From RPQJ01 sp963777725 (GTDB lineage Bacteria; Pseudomonadota; Gammaproteobacteria; Steroidobacterales; Steroidobacteraceae): 64,000 nt of DNA. The stretch's first letter is position 1. Each line of letters opens with the position of its first letter. Below the pieces are notes generated by a model. The model was not told where the DNA came from. It did no database searches and saw only the letters and a list, made by a program, of their open reading frames with translations. The position numbers and the translations under genes were made by a program. Positions 8,275 to 17,391 of this stretch are shown in pieces. The DNA is taken from positions 124,001-188,000 of the forward strand of contig CAVZRR010000002.1 in the NCBI GenBank assembly GCA_963777725.1. The letters run 5' to 3'.

Positions 8275-9428
8275 CAGCGTGTCCCCCGGTCGCGGCGCGC
8301 CTCGACGGTTTCGAGCGGTGGTGTGACCTCCGGGACCGCGTCGCGGGTGCCCTCGGCCTGCCGCTGCTGGTCGAGCGACAAGGTCTGCAGGCGCCGCTCG
8401 GTCAGCTTGTCGAGCGGCAGGTAGATCATGTTGCCCGTGCCCTTCGTGTCCACCAGCACCTTGTTGGTGTTGCCGAGCACCTCCTCGATGGCCTCGAAAT
8501 ACAGGCGCTGGCGCGTGACCCCGGGGGCGCGCTCGTAAGCCTGCAGCAGGCTCAGGAAGCGCGCGGCCTCGCCCTCGGCATCGGCGACGATGCGCGCCTT
8601 GTAACCCTGCGCGTCCTCGAGCTGGCGGGCAGCCGAGCCCTTCGCCTTCGGCAGGATGTCGTTCGAATAAGCCTGCGCCTCGAGCGCCAGCCGCTCCTTG
8701 TCTTCGCGCGCCTTGATCGCGTCACGCTGCGCGCTGGACACCTGCTCGGGGACGCCGACGCCCTGCAGGTTCACCGAGGTCACTTCGATGCCGGTCTGGT
8801 ACGAATCGAGCGTGCGCTGGATCAGTTCCTTGGTGAGCGCCGCGATCTCCTGGCGGCCCTCCTCGAGCACGAAGTCGAGGCGGCTGCGGCCGACGATCTC
8901 GCGGATCGCGCTCTCGCTGACCTCGCCGAGCGTCGATTCCGGGTCGCGCACGTTGAACGCGAACGCCCGGGCCTCGGCACGCCGGTATTGCACCGCGATG
9001 TTGATGTCGACGAGATTCTCGTCCGAGGTCAGCATCCGCGTCTGGTCGCTGAAGCCCTCGACGCTCTCGACATTGATGATCTGTCGCGACTCGATCGGCC
9101 AGGGCAGGTGCCAGCGCAGGCCCGGCTCCATGGTCGCGGTGTACTGGCCGAACCGGGTCACGACGGCGCGCTCGGCCGCGTCCACCTTGTACAGGCCCGT
9201 TGCAGCCCAGATCGCGACCAGCACGATCGCGACCGTGCCGGCACCGAAGCCGCGCATGGCACCACCGCCGCCCGCGCCGCCGGCATCGCCGCCGCCGGCA
9301 CCGCCGCCGCCAAACAGTCCCGAGAGTCTACGTTGCAGGTTGCGCAGGGCCTCGTCGAGGTCAGCCGCCCCGCGATCGGGTCGGTTGCCCCAGGGACTGC
9401 GGTTCCTGCCCGGGTCGTTCCAGGCCAT
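8274..9428 (-). CDS. hflK: HflK, FtsH protease modulator (SPFH protein)
   Basis: A 384-residue partner of HflC. The cytosolic N-terminus starts MAWNDPGRNRSPWGNRP and includes a Gly-rich low-complexity stretch (about residues 37-57), then one membrane helix and the SPFH domain (VDAAERAVVTRFGQY, PGLRWHLPWPI). The C-terminal coiled coil includes PKAKGSAARQLEDAQGYKAR. An upstream extension of the frame to 9563 is unlikely; the ATG at 9428 has a GGGAG about 10 bases upstream and matches HflK N-termini. The order hflX-hflK-hflC is conserved in gammaproteobacteria. Confidence 0.95.
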   Translation of the reverse strand: MAWNDPGRNRSPWGNRPDRGAADLDEALRNLQRRLSGLFGGGGAGGGDAGGAGGGGAMRGFGAGTVAIVLVAIWAATGLYKVDAAERAVVTRFGQYTATMEPGLRWHLPWPIESRQIINVESVEGFSDQTRMLTSDENLVDINIAVQYRRAEARAFAFNVRDPESTLGEVSESAIREIVGRSRLDFVLEEGRQEIAALTKELIQRTLDSYQTGIEVTSVNLQGVGVPEQVSSAQRDAIKAREDKERLALEAQAYSNDILPKAKGSAARQLEDAQGYKARIVADAEGEAARFLSLLQAYERAPGVTRQRLYFEAIEEVLGNTNKVLVDTKGTGNMIYLPLDKLTERRLQTLSLDQQRQAEGTRDAVPEVTPPLETVEARRDRGTR

Positions 9429-9499
9429 GGGATGGTTTGCTCCCGAGTGTGTGCGTGAATAGCTTGCTGGGAATCCGATACGCGATGTGCAGCGCCCGA

Positions 9500-10843
9500 T
9501 CAAACCGGGGCGCCCGCGGCCACGCGGACCGGGGATTGTAGAAACGGGTCCGGACCGGCACAAGGCGCGGATTCCACGGGAAGTTCGAGCCCCGCCTCGC
9601 GGCAGATTCGCTCGAGCTCGTGCCGCCGCAGGCTGACCTCGAGCTCGATACCGCCGTCGTCGAGCGAACGCTGCCGCAGCACGGCTCCGGCCGCGAACAG
9701 CCGGGCCCGGGCCCGGCCCTCGCGAGGCGGCAGGCGCAGCAGGCAGTGGTACAGGTCCGTGCCGAGCTGCCGGTGTAACGCATCGAGCAGCAGGTCGATG
9801 CCCTGCCCCGAGTGCGCCGACAGCCAGATCCGGTCGACGCGACCCGCGGAATCCGTTTCGACGCGCGGCGCTTCGCCCGTCCGGTCGATCTTGTTGTAGA
9901 CGGCGATCTGCGGCAACGACTGCGCTCCGATCGACTCGAGCACCTCGTTCACCTGGGTGATGCGCTCGCTGCGCTCTGGATCGGCTGCGTCGATGACGTG
10001 CAGCAGCAGCTCGGACTCGCGCGCCTCCTGCAGCGTCGAACGGAACGCCGCGACGAGCTCGTGCGGCAAGTCACGGACGAACCCCACGGTGTCGGCGAGC
10101 GCCACCTCGAGGCCCGGCGCCAGGTGCAGCCGGCGCACCGTGGGGTCGAGCGTCGCGAACAGCTGGTCCGCCGCGTAGGCGTTTGCGGCCGTGAGCCGGT
10201 TGAACAGCGTCGACTTTCCGGCATTGGTGTAGCCCACCAGCGCCACGGTCGGGACGGCGCCGCGCTTGCGCTCGCGCCGAGTCGTCTCCCGTTGCACGAG
10301 CACCTTGTCGAGCCGGTCGTTCAGCGTCTTGATCCGCCGCGCGACCAGGCGACGGTCGGTCTCGAGCTGGGTCTCGCCGGGACCGCGCAGGCCGATGCCG
10401 CCCTTCTGCCGCTCGAGGTGGGTCCAGCCGCGCACGAGGCGCGTCGCCACGTGCTCGAGCTGCGCGAGCTCCACCTGGAGCTTGCCTTCGAAGGTGCGCG
10501 CGCGCTGCGCGAAGATGTCGAGGATCAGGCCGCTGCGATCGAGCACGCGGCAGGCCAGCTCTTTTTCGAGGTTGCGCTCCTGGCCCGGGGACAGCGCGTG
10601 ATCGACGACCACGAGGTCGGCGCCGAGCTCGGCGATGCGCTGGCGCACTTCCTCGACCTTGCCGGTACCCAGGAAGAAGCGCGGCTCGGCCACCTTGCGC
10701 GTGACCGTCATGATCTCCAGCACCTGAGCGCCCGCGGAGCGCGCCAACGCGGCAAATTCTTCGACGCGGTCGGGCTCCGGCGCATGGCCGAGCCCGACGC
10801 AGACGAGGATCGCGCGTTCTCCGCTACCGGGCCGTTCGAACAA
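9500..10843 (-). CDS. hflX: GTPase HflX (ribosome-splitting)
   Basis: The 447-residue protein has the HflX N-terminal domain (PRFFLGTGKVEEVRQRI, ELGADLVVVDHALSPGQERN), the linker GGIGLRGPGETQLETDRR and a G domain with GYTNAGKST (G1), DPTVRR (G2 region), ADTVGFVRDLP (G3) and YNKID (G4). HflX binds the 50S subunit and can split stalled ribosomes, notably under heat stress. It lies between hfq and hflK on the same strand, the common arrangement. A C-terminal extension after residue 360 is present, as in other proteobacterial HflX. Confidence 0.96.
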   Translation of the reverse strand: MFERPGSGERAILVCVGLGHAPEPDRVEEFAALARSAGAQVLEIMTVTRKVAEPRFFLGTGKVEEVRQRIAELGADLVVVDHALSPGQERNLEKELACRVLDRSGLILDIFAQRARTFEGKLQVELAQLEHVATRLVRGWTHLERQKGGIGLRGPGETQLETDRRLVARRIKTLNDRLDKVLVQRETTRRERKRGAVPTVALVGYTNAGKSTLFNRLTAANAYAADQLFATLDPTVRRLHLAPGLEVALADTVGFVRDLPHELVAAFRSTLQEARESELLLHVIDAADPERSERITQVNEVLESIGAQSLPQIAVYNKIDRTGEAPRVETDSAGRVDRIWLSAHSGQGIDLLLDALHRQLGTDLYHCLLRLPPREGRARARLFAAGAVLRQRSLDDGGIELEVSLRRHELERICREAGLELPVESAPCAGPDPFLQSPVRVAAGAPV

Positions 10844-10875
10844 TTCGCCCTGTCTCCGCGCGACGACCGTACGGC

Positions 10876-11133
10876 TCAGGCCGCCGGCACGTCCTCGACC
10901 GGCAGTTCGTCATCGCCCATCGGCAGGCGCACGTTGCGCGCGGGCACGACGGTGGAAATGGCGTGCTTGTAGACCATCTGGCTGACGCTGTTGCGCAGCA
11001 GCACGACGAACTGGTCGAAGGAATCGATTTGTCCCTGCAGCTTGATGCCGTTGACCAGGTAGATGGACACCGGAATCCGCTCTTTTCGCAGGGCGTTCAG
11101 GAAGGGGTCTTGCAGTGACTGGCCCTTGGCCAT
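10876..11133 (-). CDS. hfq: RNA chaperone Hfq
   Basis: The 85-residue Sm-like protein begins MAKGQSLQDPFLNALRKERI and contains the Sm1 segment VSIYLVNGIKLQGQIDSFDQ and Sm2 VYKHAISTVVPARNV, which build the hexameric ring pairing small RNAs with mRNAs. The C-terminal tail is short and acidic, unlike the long E. coli tail. AAGGAG lies 9-10 bases before the ATG at 11133; an in-frame ATG 30 bases further upstream lacks such a site. It follows miaA after about 120 bases, which may hold its own promoter. Confidence 0.97.
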   Translation of the reverse strand: MAKGQSLQDPFLNALRKERIPVSIYLVNGIKLQGQIDSFDQFVVLLRNSVSQMVYKHAISTVVPARNVRLPMGDDELPVEDVPAA

Positions 11134-11236
11134 GATCGCGTCTCCTTGTTTTTTCGCACGCAACTCCGTTCCTGCCGCGGACTCTTCCCTGAAGCGGCCG
11201 TGACGCCCGTCGCCTCGACGAACAAGAACAGGTCAG

Positions 11237-11268
11237 ATGCTACCACACGGCCGGGCTCACCCCCGGCC
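11237..11268 (-). promoter_or_regulatory. Candidate hfq promoter with upstream hairpin
   Basis: On the minus strand TGGTAGCAT gives an extended -10 (TGn plus TAGCAT at 11242-11237), about 100 bases before the hfq start. Immediately upstream, at the miaA stop, GGCCGGG and CCCGGCC (11262-11268 and 11249-11255) form a 7-bp stem without a T-run. No good -35 is visible, so this is tentative. Confidence 0.35.
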
Positions 11269-12204
11269 CATCACAGCGGTGATTGCCCTCTTGATGGGTG
11301 CAAGTTCCTGATCTTCAAGGCCCCGGATCCGCGCAAAATCGGTTTCGGACCGAATCCAGGTCAGCTGCCGCTTGGCGAGATTGCGCGTGGCGCGTTGCCC
11401 GGCGGCGACCGCGGCCTCGAGTCCCGTCTCACCGGCCAGATGTGACCAAAGCTGGCGATAGCCGACGGAGCGCAGGCTCGGCAGATCCGCGTGCAGGTCG
11501 CCGCGGGCGCGCAGCAGGCGGACCTCGTCGAGAAATCCCTGCCCCATCATCAGCACGAAACGAGCGTCGATGCGCGCATACAGCTCCGGACGATCCTCCG
11601 GCATCAGGGTGAACGAGGCGAAGGCGAACGGCGCAGGCTCGAGCTGCTGCTGCAGCATCGACAGGGGCTGCCCCGTGAGCTCCAGGACCTCGAGCGCGCG
11701 CTGGATCCGCTGGCCGTCGGCAGGCCGGATCCGGGCGGCCGCCGCGGGATCGCAGCGCGCGAGTTCGGCGTGCAACGCCGGCCAGCCGAGCTGCCGGGCG
11801 CGACGGTCGATCTGGCTGCGAAGCGCAGGGTCGGCCTCCGGCAGCGGTGCGATGCCACGGGTCAGTGCGCGGAAGTAGAGCATCGTGCCACCGACCAGCA
11901 ATGGCACGCGCCCGCGAGCGTGAATTGCGGCGATCGCTGCGGCCGCATCCCGACGGAACCGCCCGGCCGAGTAGGCTTCGGCCGGATCGCAGAGATCGAC
12001 CAGGTGGTGCGGCACGGCGTCGAGCACGGCCCGCGATGGCTTGGACGTGCCAATGTCCATGCCGCGGTAGACCTGCGCCGAGTCGACGCTGACGATCTCG
12101 AGCGGATAGTGCTCCGCAAGCCGCAGGGCCAGCGCCGTCTTGCCGGTGCAGGTCGGGCCCGCGAGGATCACCGCATCGGGGCGCGCGACGCGAGCCTGAG
12201 TCAT
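11257..12204 (-). CDS. miaA: tRNA dimethylallyltransferase
   Basis: The 315-residue enzyme transfers a dimethylallyl group to A37 of tRNAs that read codons starting with U. The P-loop-like GPTCTGKTALALRLAE lies near residue 16, followed by DSAQVYRGMDIGTSKP, the substrate-channel motif VGGTMLYFRAL and SVGYRQLWSHL. The start at 12204 overlaps the mutL stop by four bases (ATGA); a longer upstream extension would overlap mutL heavily and lacks family similarity. mutL-miaA-hfq is the conserved order. Confidence 0.96.
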   Translation of the reverse strand: MTQARVARPDAVILAGPTCTGKTALALRLAEHYPLEIVSVDSAQVYRGMDIGTSKPSRAVLDAVPHHLVDLCDPAEAYSAGRFRRDAAAAIAAIHARGRVPLLVGGTMLYFRALTRGIAPLPEADPALRSQIDRRARQLGWPALHAELARCDPAAAARIRPADGQRIQRALEVLELTGQPLSMLQQQLEPAPFAFASFTLMPEDRPELYARIDARFVLMMGQGFLDEVRLLRARGDLHADLPSLRSVGYRQLWSHLAGETGLEAAVAAGQRATRNLAKRQLTWIRSETDFARIRGLEDQELAPIKRAITAVMGRG

Positions 12205-13979
12205 CGCCCGCGCAGGAACAACCGATCGAGGTCGTCCATGCTGACGAACGACCAGGTCGGGCGACCGTGCACGCACTGGTCGGCGCGCAGCGTGGTTTCC
12301 ATCTCGCGCAGCAGCGCATTCATCTCGGGGATCGAGAGCCGGCGATTGGCCCGAACGGCCTGGTGGCAAGCCATCGTGCCCAGTGCGCGCTCGAGCGCCT
12401 GGCGCGCGCCGCCGCTGCCCTGCTCGCGCAGATCGGCGAGCATGTCGCGCACCAGGGCCGCGGGGTCGGCGGCACCAAGCAACGCCGGCAGCGCGCGCAC
12501 CAGCAGCTGGGTCGGGCCGCTGCGCGAGACGTCGAGACCGATTTCTTCGAACAGTCGCCCGTGGGCCTCGGCTTCGTCAGCCTCCGCCACCGACACGGCG
12601 AGCGGCACGGGCACGAGCAGCGGCTGGCTTGCAATCCGTTGCGAGCCGATCGAAGCCTTGAGCCGTTCGTAGGTGGTTCGCTCGTGCGCCGCATGCATGT
12701 CGACGAGCACCAGGCCGCCTTGCGCCTGCGCGAGGATGTAGACGCCGTGCAGTTGCGCGATCGCAAAGCCGAGCGGATGTTCCACGCCGGCCGATTCCAC
12801 GGCGGGCTCGTGCGCGAGCTGCGGCACGCCATGCATCGGCGCCGAGCCCGGCTGGAATTCGCGGACGCCGCCGCCGAGCGCGCCGTACAGATCGAGCGCG
12901 GACGTCTGCGGTCCGGCCTGCACCTGCCAGCCGGGCAAGCTGAACCGCGCCGCAGGGATCTCGGTCGCGGCCGACTGCGTCGGGCGCGACTCGGCCAGCG
13001 CACGTTCCACGGTCCGGAAGATGAAATCGTGCACCAGGCCCGGCTCGCGGAACCGCACCTCGAGTTTCTGCGGATGCGCGTTCACGTCCACGCGAACCGG
13101 ATCCATTTCGAGGAACAGCACGTAGGCCGGATGCCGCCCGTGGTACAGCACGTCGCGGTAAGCGAGCCGCACGGCGCTCGCGATCAGCTTGTCCCGCAGC
13201 GGCCGTCCATTGAGGAAAAAATGCTGCTGGTCGGCCTGGCTGCGGGCATAGGTCGGCAGGCAAAACCAGCCGTGGAGGCGCAGGCCCGCGCCGTCGTGGT
13301 CGAGCTTGAGCGCGTGGCGGATGAACTCATCGCCGAGCACGGCGGCCACCCGCGCATCTCGCCCCGTTTCGTCCCGCGCCGGCGGATGGTCGGCGAGGGT
13401 CCGTCGCGCGGACGTCAGCCGGAACCCGACGTCGAAGCGGCTGAGCGCGAGGCGCTCGACGAGTCGTTCGATCTGCGTCGACTCCGTGCGCTCGGCCCGC
13501 AGGAACTTGCGGCGAGCCGGCACGTTGAAGAACAGCTCGCGGACTTCGACGGTCGTGCCGGGCGGGTGCGCCTGGGGCGCGGGCCCGGTCACGATCCCGT
13601 CGGCAGCCGTCACCACGCTCGCAACGGGAGCATCGGCGGTCCGCGAGGTCATTTTCACGCGCGACACCGAGGCGATGCTCGGCAACGCCTCGCCGCGGAA
13701 TCCCAGCGTCCGCACGGCCTCGAGATCCTCGACGCGGCCGATCTTGCTGGTGGCGTGGCGCGCGAGCGCCAGCACCAACTGGTCAGCCGGAATGCCCGCG
13801 CCATCGTCGCGGACCCGGCACAGCGTGGCGCCGCCGCCCTCGATCTCGATCTCGATCGAGCGCGCGCCGGCGTCGAGGCTGTTCTCGACGAGTTCCTTGA
13901 CCACCGATGCCGGGCGCTCGACGACCTCGCCGGCGGCGATCTGGTGGATCAATTGTTCGGGAAGGACCCGGATGGTCAT
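12201..13979 (-). CDS. mutL: DNA mismatch repair protein MutL
   Basis: The 592-residue protein has the GHKL ATPase core: IAAGEVVERPASVVKELVEN, the DAGA/DDGAGI box, LGFRGEALPSIASVS and the lid HPPGTTVEVRELFFNVPARR. The C-terminal dimerisation domain carries DMHAAHER at residues 427-434, the metal-binding DQHA(x)2E(x)4E endonuclease motif with Gln replaced by Met, as in Pseudomonas MutL. This suggests a nicking MutL rather than a MutH-dependent one. It is coupled to miaA downstream and follows the amidase gene after 50 bases. Confidence 0.96.
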   Translation of the reverse strand: MTIRVLPEQLIHQIAAGEVVERPASVVKELVENSLDAGARSIEIEIEGGGATLCRVRDDGAGIPADQLVLALARHATSKIGRVEDLEAVRTLGFRGEALPSIASVSRVKMTSRTADAPVASVVTAADGIVTGPAPQAHPPGTTVEVRELFFNVPARRKFLRAERTESTQIERLVERLALSRFDVGFRLTSARRTLADHPPARDETGRDARVAAVLGDEFIRHALKLDHDGAGLRLHGWFCLPTYARSQADQQHFFLNGRPLRDKLIASAVRLAYRDVLYHGRHPAYVLFLEMDPVRVDVNAHPQKLEVRFREPGLVHDFIFRTVERALAESRPTQSAATEIPAARFSLPGWQVQAGPQTSALDLYGALGGGVREFQPGSAPMHGVPQLAHEPAVESAGVEHPLGFAIAQLHGVYILAQAQGGLVLVDMHAAHERTTYERLKASIGSQRIASQPLLVPVPLAVSVAEADEAEAHGRLFEEIGLDVSRSGPTQLLVRALPALLGAADPAALVRDMLADLREQGSGGARQALERALGTMACHQAVRANRRLSIPEMNALLREMETTLRADQCVHGRPTWSFVSMDDLDRLFLRGR

Positions 13980-14029
13980 GTCGGCAGGACGGCCACGCGC
14001 GGACGGTGCGCGAGGATAACAAACCGCGG

Positions 14030-15322
14030 TCAGCGTTCCGCGAGCGTCTGCGTCCCCGTGCCACCGCCGCGGCGGGCGGCGGCGAGCGCTGCGATCTTCG
14101 TGCCGGGCGGCGGTTTCTCGTAGAAATAATCGCGCACGCCCGCGTGGATGGCCCGGGCGATCCGTTGCTGATGGGCGGAGTCACGCAGGCGGCGCTCGTC
14201 GGTGACGTTCGAAATGAACGCGGTCTCGACCAGCATCGACGGAATGTCGGGCGACTTGAGCACCATGAAACCTGCGTGCTTGACCCTCGGGCCGTGCACG
14301 CTGCCGACGCGCCGCAGCGACGCCAGCACGCTGTCCGCCGCCTCGACGCTGTTGCTGACGGCTTCCTTCTGCGTGACGTCGAGCAGCACCGACGCGAGCA
14401 CGTCGTTCTTGTCGTCGAGCGACACGCCGCCCATCAGGTCCGCCGCATTCTCGCGCTCCGCGAGCCAGCGCGAAGCCTCGTCCGAGGCGCCGCGCAACGA
14501 AAGCACGTAAACCGACGACCCGCTCACGCTGCGATTCGGCACCGAGTCGGCGTGGACCGAGATGAACATGTCGGCACCCAGCTCGCGCGCCTTGCGGGCG
14601 CGGCCGCGCAACGAGATGAAGTAATCACCGTCGCGGATCAGCTTGGCCCGCATGCCATCCTCGGCGTCGATGGCCGCGGCCAGCTTGCGGGCGATTGCCA
14701 GCGTGACGTCCTTTTCGCGCGTGCCGGCACGGCCGATGGCGCCCGGATCCTGGCCGCCGTGCCCAGCGTCGATGGCGATCACCAGGTCGCGTTGCTTGCC
14801 TGGCGCGACCGACAGCGTCTTCACGGGGTCGTCGCTCGGCTCCGCCTCACTGGCGATTGCAGCCGACGACGCGGCAAGGACTTGCTTCGCGGTCGGCGCC
14901 GGGCCCGCAGCAGCAGCACCTGGCAACTCGACGACGAGTCGGTGTCCGGCGCTGCCATCCGGACCCACGGCGAAAGACTTGACCGCCTGCGGGGCCGAAA
15001 GGTCGAGGACGATGCGCAGTCCGCCGCCAGCCTGCGGTCCCGAGCGGACGCTTTTCACCGGGCCCTGGCCCACCGGCAGGTCCTTGCGCATCGCGAGTTG
15101 CGTGTTCGCCAGGTCGACGACGACGCGGTCGGGATTCTCGATCGTGAAAACCTCGTGGCGAGGCAACGCGCTCAGATCGAGCACGAGACGCGTGCCTTCG
15201 GGACCCGACCAGAGCCGCGCGTCGGTCAGCTGGATCGGGGTCGCTGCGCTCGCAGCAACGCCCGCCAACACGCCGAGCAGCGCGAAGAGCGAGGTCCACA
15301 GCTTGGCCGGGCGCGCAAACAT
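14030..15322 (-). CDS. N-acetylmuramoyl-L-alanine amidase (AmiB/AmiC type)
   Basis: A 430-residue exported murein amidase. It has a signal peptide over about residues 1-26, an AMIN domain (about 28-130, ATPIQLTDARLWSGPEGTRL) that targets the divisome, a Pro/Ala-rich linker, and an Amidase_3 domain from about residue 195. Zinc ligands are the His in DAGHGGQDPGA, the Glu in TREKDVTL and the His in SVHADSVP; the catalytic Glu is in LVETAFISN. It cleaves the amide between MurNAc and the stem peptide during daughter-cell separation. No LysM repeats are present. The tsaE-amidase-mutL-miaA-hfq context is standard. Confidence 0.94.
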   Translation of the reverse strand: MFARPAKLWTSLFALLGVLAGVAASAATPIQLTDARLWSGPEGTRLVLDLSALPRHEVFTIENPDRVVVDLANTQLAMRKDLPVGQGPVKSVRSGPQAGGGLRIVLDLSAPQAVKSFAVGPDGSAGHRLVVELPGAAAAGPAPTAKQVLAASSAAIASEAEPSDDPVKTLSVAPGKQRDLVIAIDAGHGGQDPGAIGRAGTREKDVTLAIARKLAAAIDAEDGMRAKLIRDGDYFISLRGRARKARELGADMFISVHADSVPNRSVSGSSVYVLSLRGASDEASRWLAERENAADLMGGVSLDDKNDVLASVLLDVTQKEAVSNSVEAADSVLASLRRVGSVHGPRVKHAGFMVLKSPDIPSMLVETAFISNVTDERRLRDSAHQQRIARAIHAGVRDYFYEKPPPGTKIAALAAARRGGGTGTQTLAER

Positions 15323-15386
15323 GCGCGGTAATCTACCGCGAGACAGGTCGATAATCCAATGAAATTATGCAGATACGAGCTAATCG

Positions 15387-15866
15387 TCAGGCTGGATCGA
15401 GACACAGCGCGGCGAGCACCTGTCGGCCGGCCTCACTCGCCGAGTCGACTTCGATCGCGCGACCCGGCGGCGCGTACTCAATTTGCAGCAGTAGGTCTGG
15501 TTTGCCGAGCCGGTCGCCGGCGCGCTCGGGCCATTCGACGAGCAGCACGCTGCGTTCCACGGCGAGATCGCGCAGGCCCAGGTCATCGAGCTCAGCCGGG
15601 TCCCTGAGGCGATACAGGTCGCAATGGTAGAGATCGCGCCCGGCGAGCCGATAGGGCTCGATCAGCGTGTACGTCGGGCTACGCACCGGGCCTGGGTGCC
15701 CCAGGCCCGCAAGCAGGCCCGCGACCAGAGTGGTCTTGCCCGCGCCGAGCTCCCCCGTCAAGCCGATCACCAGCGCCGGCTCGGCCCCGGCCGCGCAGAT
15801 CGCCGCACCGAGACGAGCACCCAGCGCGCGCATCTGCTCCGGGTCTGCCGCGGCCAGCCTCAGCAC
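15387..15866 (-). CDS. tsaE: tRNA threonylcarbamoyladenosine biosynthesis protein TsaE
   Basis: A 159-residue P-loop ATPase with the Walker A GELGAGKTTLV (residues 38-48) and the family motif PTYTLIEPY; DLYHCDLYRLRDP and LLVEWPERAGD follow. It works with TsaB and TsaD to form the t6A modification at A37 of ANN-decoding tRNAs. The likely start is a GTG at 15866 overlapping the last codons of nnr (CCGTGCTGA), giving normal family length; an ATG 11 codons downstream is the alternative. nnr-tsaE adjacency is classic. Confidence 0.94.
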   Translation of the reverse strand: MLRLAAADPEQMRALGARLGAAICAAGAEPALVIGLTGELGAGKTTLVAGLLAGLGHPGPVRSPTYTLIEPYRLAGRDLYHCDLYRLRDPAELDDLGLRDLAVERSVLLVEWPERAGDRLGKPDLLLQIEYAPPGRAIEVDSASEAGRQVLAALCLDPA

Positions 15867-17335
15867 GGGTTGACGCAACTGCGCAACTGGTCGAGCAGGT
15901 CGCTGGCCAGCAACCCGCGCTCGCCCCGGCGCGCTGCGAGGTCGCCAGCCTGCGCGTGCACGAAAACGCCGGCGCGCGCGGCGCGCGCGAGATCGCCGCA
16001 TTGCGCCGCGATGCCGGCGATCACGCCGGTGAGCACGTCGCCCATGCCGCCAGCCGCCATGCCCGGATTGCCCCGATCGCAGATTCGCGGCACGTCGCCG
16101 GGCGACTGCACGATCGAGCCCGCGCCTTTCAGCACGACGTGGCCTCCATACCGCGCCTGCAGCTGCCGCGCGGCCGCGAGTCGATCGGCCTGGACCGCCC
16201 TGCCCGTCGAGCCCAGCAGCCGCGCAGCCTCGCCGGGATGCGGCGTCATCACCCAGTGATCGCTCGCGCGCGGTCGCTCGGCGATCAAGTTGAGCGCGTC
16301 CGCATCGACGATCAACGGCAGGCCAGAGCCGAGCGCGGCCTCGAGCTGGCCGCGGCCCCAGACGTCGGTCCCGAGTCCCGGGCCGATCGCAACCACCGTG
16401 GCCCGCGCAAGGACCGTGGCGAGATCGCGGGCCGAGCGTGCGGCCGTGCACATCAATTCGGGACGTTCGGCGACGATGCCGACGTTGTCGGGATGCACGG
16501 CCACGGTGACGAGGCCCGCACCCGCCCGCAGCGCCGCCTCACCGGCGAGGCGCGCCGCGCCCGGCATGCCCGGGCCGCCACCGATCACCAGCACGTGCCC
16601 GTGCGAGCCCTTGTGGACCGAGCGACCGCGCCTCGGCAGCGCGGCCGCGACGTCGGATTCCCCGAGCAGGCTCGCGCTGGCCGTCACGATCGAATATGTC
16701 TGCGGCGGAACGCCGAGATCGTCGCAGACGAGCCTGCCCACGTGCTCCGGACCTTCACCGAGGTAAAAGCCCAGCTTGCGGCCGATGAACGTCACGGTCA
16801 GCGCCGCGCGTGCGGCCACGCCGAGCACGGCACCCGAATCCGCGTGCAGTCCAGACGGTATGTCCACGGCGACGATGGGCCGCTGCGCGGCATTGGCGGC
16901 GCGCAGCAATTCGGCGGCGTCGCCAGAGATCTCGCGCGTCAGGCCAGTGCCGAACAAAGCGTCGACGATCACGTCGACGTCGAGCGGCTCACTGCGCCAG
17001 GGCCGGCAGTGTCCGCCGGCTGCGACGAAATCCACGTGCGCCTGCCGCGCGTCCCCGCGCAGTTGCCGCGGATCATCGAGGCAGAAGACCTCGGTGCGCA
17101 GGCCCTGCGCGCGCGCCACCCGCGCGACCACGTAACCGTCACCGCCGTTGTTGCCCGGTCCGCACAGCACCGCAATCGACTTGGTGGCCGGCCACAAGGC
17201 GCGCAGCGCGTCGAGCGTCGCGTGGCCGGCGCGGGTCATCAGCTGGTAGCCGGGGATGCCGAACTCGTCGATGGCGCGGCGATCGAGGTCGCGCACCTGC
17301 TCGGCAGTGTAAAGGGCGCCGGAATGCGCTGGCAT
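15860..17335 (-). CDS. nnr: Bifunctional NAD(P)H-hydrate epimerase/dehydratase
   Basis: The N-terminal YjeF_N epimerase domain (residues about 1-215) includes VLCGPGNNGGDGYVVAR and VDIPSGLHADSG. The C-terminal ADP/ATP-dependent dehydratase domain carries GHVLVIGGGPGMPGAARLAG, IGPGLG, TPHPGEAARLLG and GNPGMAAGGMGDVLTG. The enzyme repairs hydrated NADH and NADPH. In-frame ATGs exist at 17356, 17344 and 17335. A TATAAT-like hexamer on this strand (about 17347-17342) overlaps the first two, so 17335, about 8 bases after it, is favoured and the transcript may be leaderless. It is followed by tsaE with a short overlap. Confidence 0.92.
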   Translation of the reverse strand: MPAHSGALYTAEQVRDLDRRAIDEFGIPGYQLMTRAGHATLDALRALWPATKSIAVLCGPGNNGGDGYVVARVARAQGLRTEVFCLDDPRQLRGDARQAHVDFVAAGGHCRPWRSEPLDVDVIVDALFGTGLTREISGDAAELLRAANAAQRPIVAVDIPSGLHADSGAVLGVAARAALTVTFIGRKLGFYLGEGPEHVGRLVCDDLGVPPQTYSIVTASASLLGESDVAAALPRRGRSVHKGSHGHVLVIGGGPGMPGAARLAGEAALRAGAGLVTVAVHPDNVGIVAERPELMCTAARSARDLATVLARATVVAIGPGLGTDVWGRGQLEAALGSGLPLIVDADALNLIAERPRASDHWVMTPHPGEAARLLGSTGRAVQADRLAAARQLQARYGGHVVLKGAGSIVQSPGDVPRICDRGNPGMAAGGMGDVLTGVIAGIAAQCGDLARAARAGVFVHAQAGDLAARRGERGLLASDLLDQLRSCVNPC

Positions 17336-17391
17336 GCCGGGCATTATACTGACCACGGGGCCTTCCCCCTCACCACGAACGGCTACGCAGC

